Below are positions 7,629 to 12,458 of a DNA stretch of 12,458 nucleotides, piece by piece. Source of the stretch: CAZSWR01 sp964610885 (GTDB lineage Bacteria > Bacteroidota > Ignavibacteria > Kapaibacteriales > UBA2268); the NCBI GenBank assembly GCA_964610885.1, contig CAZSWR010000096.1, forward strand, positions 1 to 12,458. Reading direction: 5' to 3'. The position numbers were made by a program, and so were the translations under genes. The notes under the pieces were generated by a model. That model ran no database searches. It was not told the origin of the DNA and saw only the letters and a program-made list of their open reading frames with translations. Each line of letters opens with the position of its first letter. Within the stretch, counting starts at the first letter, position 1.

Positions 7629-7655
7629 ATTTCATAATTTTGGGGAGCGGCTCAG

Positions 7656-10313
7656 CTACGCGACACTTTTATCGTATAAGTGTTTCTGGAACTCAATGAA
7701 GACTGAACGGATACTGTGAAGATCGCCAAGAACTGATTTCGCATCTTCCAAAGACTGATACTTGCTCGCGAGCAGGATTGATAGCTTCTCCTGCTCTAAT
7801 TCTTCTACACCAGTTTCGATATACTTACTCAAAACAAAACCAATGAATTCTTTCTGCCTGTCGTTCAGCAAGGCAAATATTTTGTCTTGCGCAGATGACA
7901 CTCTGGCCTCTCGTGTTATTGGTTTTATATCACTATTAACGACATACTCCAACACGTCAAACAGGTCGCTGTTTTCTGCTTCGATCAACTTCTGCAAGTT
8001 CAACAATTCATCTTTGCCGTAACCCGCATTTGCCAGATTCGATAAAAGTACTTTGCGAGTTAGCGGATTGCTCCAAATTGTTCGCAATTCGTCCTCGCTT
8101 TTGAAAAACTCGGGTAACTTACCAAAGAGATTCTGCAAGAACTCCTCTGCCGGAATTGGTTGGCCGTTCGCATTCCAAAACGAAGTCGAAATCATTTTCT
8201 GAATTTCACGCTCTTTGCCGTCTTTGAGTTTGATCTTTACTTTTTTCTGGCAGACACAGGGTTTCTGGCCGCATTCGGGACAAGTGCATTCACATGGGCG
8301 TTTGCCACAAACAGCGCATGGCGTGGGTTCGCATTCGCATGGACTCTTACCGCACTTGCTGCAAACACACTCGCAGGGGTTCTTACCACATTTCGCGCAA
8401 ACACACTCGCAAGGACTCATGCCACACTTGTCGCATAAGTTACCGTTTACCGGTTCTCCGTCCCATTCTGGATCGGCAAAATGATGGTAAGCATCTACAT
8501 AATCGAATATCGTAAAATAATCTTTACCGTCGAACAAACGAGTGCCCCTGCCAACGATTTGCTTGAACTCAATCATAGAATTAATCGGGCGCAGCAACAC
8601 TATATTACGGATATTCCTCGCATCAACGCCCGTCGAGAGCTTGTGGGATGTGGTTAGTATCGTAGGAATTGTTTTTTCGTTGTCTCGGAAGTCTCTAAGA
8701 AATTGCTCTCCAATTTCGCCGTCGTTCGCTGTTACTCGGACACAGTAGTGCGGGTCTTTGCTTCTCTTGTGTTGATTAACCAAGTCCCGAACCATTGCGG
8801 CGTGGTCCTGGCTTGCGCAAAAAATCAGTGCTTTGTCCTTTTGATTGGTCTCTTCAAGGTATGTGCGAACTCTGAATGATTCTCGTTCTTTGATTTCAAT
8901 TCGTCTGTTGAAATCGGCTTCGACGTACACCTTGCCCTCTTCAACCTTGCCTTCAAGTATCTTATCGTCCGAAGTATAGACATATTCGTCAAGAGTGGAT
9001 TTGACTCGTTTCACTTTAAACGGTGTCAAGAATCCATCATTAATCCCATCTTTGAGCGAGTATGTATAAACCGGTTCTCCGAAGTATTTGTAAGTGTCAA
9101 TATTGTCTCTGCGTTTGGGTGTAGCGGTTAACCCGAGCTGTACGGCAGAGGAGAAGTAATCCATTATTCCGCGCCAAGTGCTTTCGTCATTTGCACCGCC
9201 TCGGTGGCATTCGTCAATAATAATAAAATCAAAAAAGTCTGGAGGATATTCGCCGAAATAGTATTTCGCCTCGGCTTCGCTCGATGCACTTTTATCAGCT
9301 CCCTGAGCAAAGTCTGTTCCCTGAGCGGAGCCGAAGGGACTATTTCCGTTCATCTCGGCTTCGCTCGATGATCCTATATCGCTCGATGCCCTGTTATCTG
9401 TTCCCTGAGCAAAGTCTGTTCCCTGAGCGGAGCCGAAGGGAACGTACTCGAAGGGAGAATACCCGCTCATAAACGTCTGAAAGATTGTAAAGAAAATACT
9501 TCCGTTTGTGGGAACTCGCCCTTTCTTTCTGATTTCACTCGGTTTGATACGTACTAATGCATCTTCGGGAAAGGCGGAGAAGTCGTTATATGCTTGATTT
9601 GCCAAAATATTTCTGTCGGCTAAAAACAGAATACGCGGGAGCCGTTTGCCGTCTCGATTCAGAGTCCAACGAGATTGAAAGAGTTTCCAAGCAATTTGAA
9701 AAGCAATCGAAGTTTTACCTGTTCCCGTAGCTAAAGTCAGCAAAATTCGTTTTTGGTTGTTGGCAATTGCTTCCAAGGTTCTAACGACAGCAATGTCTTG
9801 ATAAAAGCGAATTTTCCATGTACCGCTTTTGTCTGAATATGGAACGGATGAGAATTTATCACGCCAAATTGCGGCTATTTTGCTTTGCTCAATTTCTTCG
9901 TCAGTGGCTGTGGCGGCGGTTGCAACAGGATATGTTTTGTTCCAAAGCTCTTCGGGCGTCAGGTAATTATCGACAAGCTTTTCTTCGCCCGTTTCCATAC
10001 AAATGAAATAAATCTCGCGCCCGTTTGTAGAGTATGCGGTTTTCAACTTCAATTTGTCGGCGTACTGTTTCGCTTGCGCGACACCCTCGCCAACCGCCAA
10101 GTCGTTGCTTTTGGCTTCGATAACGGCAAGCTTTATTCCTTTGTACACCAATATATAATCGGCTTTGAGTGCGGGCAATCTTTTGCCGCCCGATTGAATT
10201 CGGCCGTCGGTGATGTGGTGTTCGCGAAGGACTTTTGAACCTTCTTCAACGCCCCATCCGCATTCTTTTAGTTTGGGGTCAATCAGTTCTGCTCTGGTTT
10301 CTGATTCGTTCAT
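7656..10313 (-). CDS. hsdR: Type I restriction endonuclease subunit R, EcoEI-like
   Basis: HsdR is the motor and nuclease subunit of a type I restriction-modification complex: it translocates DNA using ATP and cuts unmethylated DNA. The N-terminus (ESETRAELIDPKLKECGWG) is that of the EcoEI-like class. The nuclease site is D52...E66-A-K68. Helicase motifs are intact: ATGTGKT (195-201), DECH (367-370), TATPKR (396-401) and QIVGRGTR (585-592). Two unusual segments are in frame: residues 292-349, encoded by a duplicated palindromic repeat just before the DECH motif, and residues 627-688 with 20 cysteines in five C-x2-C-G-x2-P-C-x-C units. The C-terminal part matches the EcoEI R C-terminal region (ISTSFW, FGKLPEFFKSEDELR). 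It follows the rhuM-like gene by 30 bp, so the two are probably co-transcribed. The start has an A8 tract before it but no Shine-Dalgarno. No frameshift or stop is seen, so it should be expressed; whether the insert is tolerated is inferred from the open frame. Confidence 0.95.
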   Translation of the reverse strand: MNESETRAELIDPKLKECGWGVEEGSKVLREHHITDGRIQSGGKRLPALKADYILVYKGIKLAVIEAKSNDLAVGEGVAQAKQYADKLKLKTAYSTNGREIYFICMETGEEKLVDNYLTPEELWNKTYPVATAATATDEEIEQSKIAAIWRDKFSSVPYSDKSGTWKIRFYQDIAVVRTLEAIANNQKRILLTLATGTGKTSIAFQIAWKLFQSRWTLNRDGKRLPRILFLADRNILANQAYNDFSAFPEDALVRIKPSEIRKKGRVPTNGSIFFTIFQTFMSGYSPFEYVPFGSAQGTDFAQGTDNRASSDIGSSSEAEMNGNSPFGSAQGTDFAQGADKSASSEAEAKYYFGEYPPDFFDFIIIDECHRGGANDESTWRGIMDYFSSAVQLGLTATPKRRDNIDTYKYFGEPVYTYSLKDGINDGFLTPFKVKRVKSTLDEYVYTSDDKILEGKVEEGKVYVEADFNRRIEIKERESFRVRTYLEETNQKDKALIFCASQDHAAMVRDLVNQHKRSKDPHYCVRVTANDGEIGEQFLRDFRDNEKTIPTILTTSHKLSTGVDARNIRNIVLLRPINSMIEFKQIVGRGTRLFDGKDYFTIFDYVDAYHHFADPEWDGEPVNGNLCDKCGMSPCECVCAKCGKNPCECVCSKCGKSPCECEPTPCAVCGKRPCECTCPECGQKPCVCQKKVKIKLKDGKEREIQKMISTSFWNANGQPIPAEEFLQNLFGKLPEFFKSEDELRTIWSNPLTRKVLLSNLANAGYGKDELLNLQKLIEAENSDLFDVLEYVVNSDIKPITREARVSSAQDKIFALLNDRQKEFIGFVLSKYIETGVEELEQEKLSILLASKYQSLEDAKSVLGDLHSIRSVFIEFQKHLYDKSVA
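8250..8435 (-). repeat. Cysteine-rich repeat array inside hsdR
   Basis: Encodes five near-identical units (CDKCGMSPCECV, CAKCGKNPCECV, CSKCGKSPCEC, CAVCGKRPCECT, CPECGQKPCVC), mostly 12 codons (36 nt) each, giving 20 cysteines in 62 residues. Related Cys-rich inserts with CxxCG...PCxC are known at this point in EcoEI-like HsdR proteins, so the presence is not unique; repeat number probably varies. The spacing suggests zinc or other metal binding. Confidence 0.85.
9270..9441 (-). repeat. Duplicated palindromic repeat inserted in frame in hsdR
   Basis: Two units (9270-9339, 70 nt; 9354-9441, 88 nt) share a 40-nt exact direct repeat (9300-9339 and 9402-9441), offset by 102 nt, which is 34 codons. 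Within each unit the ends are inverted: CGGCTTCGCTC (9272-9282) pairs with GAGCGGAGCCG (9323-9333) at 10 of 11 positions. The second unit has an extra 18 nt made by a 10-nt direct repeat TCGCTCGATG (9361-9370, 9379-9388). All offsets are multiples of three and the frame stays open, encoding PFGSAQGTDFAQG twice with Ser/Ala-rich spacers. The TTCGGCTCCGCTCAGGGA core resembles dispersed palindromic repeats known from many genomes. By comparison with the family, this stretch is extra sequence between the ATP-binding motif and DECH. Confidence 0.85.
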
Positions 10314-10343
10314 TGTTTTTTTTAATTGAAAATGATGTCTTTA

Positions 10344-11339
10344 TTAATTTCTATTCTTAATTTCGTTTTCCAATTCTACTAATTCCTTTAGATCGTCTTT
10401 ATCTGCGAGTTGCGCATCGAACTCCTTGCGTCGTTTGTCGAATTCTTCATAGACTTTATTTGCAATAACCTCCGCTTGAGAAGTTGATACTTTGCCGCCC
10501 CCTGTAAGTATTTGCCTGTTTTGAAATTCCAGTAAGCGATCCACATTGGATTTCCAAAATCCAATTGAAAGATCTTTTCGATCTTTAACCGTAAGTTCGG
10601 CAGTATCGAGGAAGATAACAGTTAATCTGTTCAAAGTATCAATTTCGTCTTGCGTGAGATAATTTTTAGCAATAATAATATCTTGCTTGCGTACTACTGT
10701 ACCTTTCCATGCCGTAAGTCCCATGTTCTCTTTTTTCGAATCGGCGCGACTAACAACAATTTCAGCGGCTGTCTTTCCTGTTACGGCAAAAAGCAATTTA
10801 TTCTGTGTTTCGGCAAAAAACATTTGAGTTGCTTTGTCTGTCGGGTTGTAATCACTGCTCAATGCAAATAAATCGCGTACTTTTTGATAGAAACGTTTTT
10901 CGGATGCACGAATATCTCTTATTCTTGAAAGTAATTCGTCGAAATAATCCGGACGACCGTCGCTTTTCTTCAATCTCTCGTCGTCCATAACGAAGCCTTT
11001 GCGCAAATATTCGGCAAGGTTTCGATTTGCCCATTGCCTGAATTGTGTGCCTCGAATGGTTCGTACACGGAATCCTACAGACAATATCATCTCAAGAGAA
11101 TAGAATACCACTTTATATGTTTTGCCGTCTGAGGCAGTTGTAAAGTAATTCTTTACAACTGAATCTGCGTCTAACTCTTTATCTTTCAATATAGATGATA
11201 TGTGCTGACCAATGTTTTGCTTCGAGGTGGCAAAAAGTTCTGCCATCTGCAATTGATTGAGCCAAACGGAGCCGTCTTTGGCAAGAAGCGAAATCTTGCT
11301 TTTTCCGTCGGGTGCATTGTAAATTATGAGGTCGTTCAT
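10344..11339 (-). CDS. RhuM-family protein in the restriction operon
   Basis: A 331-residue protein of the RhuM (virulence RhuM) family, named from a Salmonella pathogenicity-island gene; its biochemical activity is not established. The N-terminus (MNDLIIYNAPDGKSKI, VWLNQLQMAELFATSKQNI) looks like a helix-turn-helix DNA-binding module. The middle holds the conserved FRVRTIRGTQFRQWANRNL and the C-terminal half FFAETQNKLLFAVTGKTAAEI and LTAWKG. I start at the ATG at 11339 because homologues begin here; a TTG further upstream adds only 12 unlikely residues. It lies between hsdS and hsdR, as RhuM genes often do in type I restriction loci, and may regulate or modify the system. The stop is 30 bp before the hsdR start. 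Assignment to the family is firm; the role is inferred from position. Confidence 0.9.
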   Translation of the reverse strand: MNDLIIYNAPDGKSKISLLAKDGSVWLNQLQMAELFATSKQNIGQHISSILKDKELDADSVVKNYFTTASDGKTYKVVFYSLEMILSVGFRVRTIRGTQFRQWANRNLAEYLRKGFVMDDERLKKSDGRPDYFDELLSRIRDIRASEKRFYQKVRDLFALSSDYNPTDKATQMFFAETQNKLLFAVTGKTAAEIVVSRADSKKENMGLTAWKGTVVRKQDIIIAKNYLTQDEIDTLNRLTVIFLDTAELTVKDRKDLSIGFWKSNVDRLLEFQNRQILTGGGKVSTSQAEVIANKVYEEFDKRRKEFDAQLADKDDLKELVELENEIKNRN

Positions 11340-11359
11340 ATATTTATGCCTAAATTTAA

Positions 11360-11372
11360 CAATTGTCAATTG
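11360..11372. promoter_or_regulatory. Doubled CAATTG site before the RhuM-family gene
   Basis: CAATTG-T-CAATTG: two palindromic hexamers 7 nt apart, 20 bp upstream of the RhuM start. Because RhuM proteins carry a helix-turn-helix-like N-terminus, this could be an operator for self-regulation. The motif is short and AT-rich, so chance is a real alternative. Confidence 0.2.
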
Positions 11373-11390
11373 CAAAGAGTTTTCAAAAAA

Positions 11391-11576
11391 TCATGATATA
11401 TTTTCTGTAATAGCAGGACGTTGAACACCAAACAAAGCCGCTATTTTCTCTTGAGTCAACCAAATATTTTCATCGCGAAGGAAAATTTCTACCTTTACCT
11501 TTGCATCGGGTGTGGTATAGATCAAGAACTCGGTAAACGAGTTATTGGGGACTATTTTGTTGGGTTTGGTTTTCAT
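11391..11576 (-). pseudogene. Truncated RhuM-family N-terminal fragment
   Basis: A 61-residue frame that matches only the N-terminal helix-turn-helix part of RhuM proteins (FLIYTTPDAKVKVEIFL, NIWLTQEKIAALFGVQR, AITENIS) and then stops at TGA. It is similar to, but clearly diverged from, the start of the full RhuM-family gene that follows 51 bp later, so it is the remains of a second paralogue, not a shifted piece of the same gene. It lies in the same frame as the full gene: apart from the TGA (11391-11393) the frame is open into the next ATG. It could still be made as a small DNA-binding protein, but I see no strong ribosome-binding site. Gene decay after a duplication or replacement is my preferred reading. 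Confidence 0.65.
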
Positions 11577-11670
11577 GCTACTATTTTAAATTCCACAGTC
11601 AGAATAGGAATTCTCCGAATTTTTGAATGAACGGAATAAGAATTTAGTATAATTTCTTCAATTCTGAGAA

Positions 11671-11686
11671 ATCTGTATATTCAGAT
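11671..11686. promoter_or_regulatory. Inverted repeat between hsdS and the RhuM fragment
   Basis: ATCTG (11671-11675), 6-nt spacer TATATT, CAGAT (11682-11686) in an AT-rich 129-bp gap. An internal promoter or operator of the restriction operon could lie here, but there is no further support. Confidence 0.2.
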
Positions 11687-11705
11687 AATTATGATTCATA
11701 CATCT

Positions 11706-12458
11706 CTACAACTCTCCTTCAAATGCTTGCTGCAATATACTCTTTTTTAGCTCATCTAAAACTTTTATTTTTTGCTCGTAGATTCTCTCTAACCTCCTGG
11801 TCTCCGCTTGGAGTGCATCGAGCTTGGCGACGATATTATCTTGAATTTCTTTTGACTGCGGATATGCTATTCGAAAATCTTCCAATTGGGATTTTGTAAT
11901 TGCTTGCCTTGTCGCTCCTTGTTCGCCGGTAAATAACAATTGATCTTTGTAAACCTTTGAAACAAGTAATAGATTTAAAAATGAAGGCGTTAATGTCCCT
12001 TTTTTTAATCTGATTATTGAAACATGCTGATTGACCCTTGCAGGCAAATGATCTTTTGGAACGATACAGCATCTTGCAACAGAAGCGCCTGTTATATTAA
12101 ACAACACATCATTCTCTTCAACAGCTACATTTGATAATAAACTCGCTTGCGTATCATCAATATAAGCAAGGTTTTTCGGTCGAAAACTTAAGTCGTAAAC
12201 ATTCATACTTCTTATTAGTGAGATACCAGTACTTTTGTAGCTATCCTGACCGCCTCGGGGTGTTGCACCGCTTCCAATTTTTGCAGTAATATCTCCCAAT
12301 TTCTTCTCTTCCCAACCCTCGCCTTTACGTTCAAATATCCCGTTCAAATAGCTCTCAAACAGCTCCTTTGCATTCTTGAGGTTCTGAATGGCGGAATTTC
12401 GACTACGCTCAATGTCCGCAAAGGCTCTGTCCAATATCGAGACTATGCGCTCCTGCTC
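11706..12458 (-). CDS. hsdS: Type I restriction-modification specificity subunit, 5' part beyond the window
   Basis: HsdS recognises the target DNA sequence and holds the methylase and restriction subunits together. The visible 250 residues run from the central conserved region (EQERIVSILDRAFADIERSR, a helical spacer) into the second target-recognition domain (WEEKKLGDITAKIGSGATPR, NITGASVARC, RVNQHVSIIRLKKG, FTGEQGATRQAITKSQLEDF) and end with the C-terminal helical repeat (IVAKLDALQAETRRLERIY). The frame is open to the right edge, so the first recognition domain and start are outside; hsdM should lie there too. The C-terminus (LQQAFEGEL) is the usual end for this family, so the gene is not truncated on this side. 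Gene order hsdS, RhuM, hsdR supports one operon, with a 129-bp gap before the RhuM fragment. Confidence 0.93.
   Translation of the reverse strand, partial: EQERIVSILDRAFADIERSRNSAIQNLKNAKELFESYLNGIFERKGEGWEEKKLGDITAKIGSGATPRGGQDSYKSTGISLIRSMNVYDLSFRPKNLAYIDDTQASLLSNVAVEENDVLFNITGASVARCCIVPKDHLPARVNQHVSIIRLKKGTLTPSFLNLLLVSKVYKDQLLFTGEQGATRQAITKSQLEDFRIAYPQSKEIQDNIVAKLDALQAETRRLERIYEQKIKVLDELKKSILQQAFEGEL

Larger units (their letters stand above)
7371..7655. other. Convergent intergenic region
   Basis: This 285-bp gap separates the plus-strand surface-protein pair from the minus-strand restriction operon. It holds a short AT-rich inverted repeat (AATTTTA at 7387-7393 with TAAAATT at 7397-7403), a clear plus-strand terminator and an 8-bp inverted repeat nearer hsdR, listed separately. 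I see no credible gene in it. Confidence 0.6.

Noticed and set aside
8250..8435. Possible CRISPR-like array because of regular 36-nt spacing
   Set aside because: The repeat is coding, contiguous with no unique spacers, and encodes a cysteine motif within intact hsdR.
8160..8515. Several plus-strand small frames opposite the Cys-rich part of hsdR
   Set aside because: They are antisense readings of the cysteine repeats (His/Ser/Thr-rich) with no ribosome-binding sites or family resemblance.
9270..9441. Possible frameshift or assembly artefact in hsdR at the repeat
   Set aside because: The frame is continuous with all helicase motifs on both sides and the repeat offsets are multiples of three; a collapsed or expanded assembly copy cannot be excluded without reads.
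11340..11375. Upstream TTG start for the RhuM-family gene
   Set aside because: It adds 12 residues not typical of the family, while the ATG at 11339 gives the standard N-terminus.

Overview
The window looks like a chromosomal segment from an environmental member of the Bacteroidota/Chlorobiota (FCB) group, possibly an Ignavibacteria- or Kapabacteria-like lineage. The main reasons are a beta-barrel protein with two OmpA-like domains, a secreted SUMF1-like protein beside a large FN3/DUF1566 surface protein, A-rich weakly Shine-Dalgarno translation starts, and palindromic repeats both between and inside genes. No rRNA, tRNA, CRISPR array, integrase or complete transposase gene is visible, so the taxonomic call is an inference from protein style.

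Left part (1-2243, minus strand): a 728-residue outer-membrane protein with a predicted barrel, a proline/glutamate linker and two OmpA-type peptidoglycan-binding domains. It is much GC-richer than the genes that follow, and an RNA-type hairpin lies just after its stop. Positions 2244-3160 form a long spacer with several short palindromes and one small ORF that looks like a remnant.

Middle part (3161-7370, plus strand): two secreted proteins 40 bp apart, probably co-transcribed and ended by a clear intrinsic terminator at 7524-7556. The first has a signal peptide, an unassigned N-terminal domain and a C-terminal FGE-sulfatase (SUMF1) domain lacking one of the two catalytic cysteines of true formylglycine-generating enzymes. 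The second has a signal peptide, two GWNL repeats, then FN3-FN3-FN3-Lcl-FN3-Lcl. Both look like adhesive or carbohydrate-binding surface proteins. Base composition is mosaic inside both genes.

Right part (7656-12458, minus strand): a type I restriction-modification operon, read right to left as hsdS (its 5' part and presumably hsdM lie beyond the right edge), a truncated RhuM-like fragment, a full RhuM-family gene and hsdR. HsdR is of the EcoEI-like class with all helicase and nuclease motifs intact. It carries two unusual in-frame features: a 58-residue insert made of two copies of a palindromic repeat just before the DECH motif, and a 20-cysteine five-repeat array in its C-terminal half. 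The strongest leads are the palindromic element living inside hsdR in a frame-preserving arrangement, and the doubled RhuM module inside the restriction operon.
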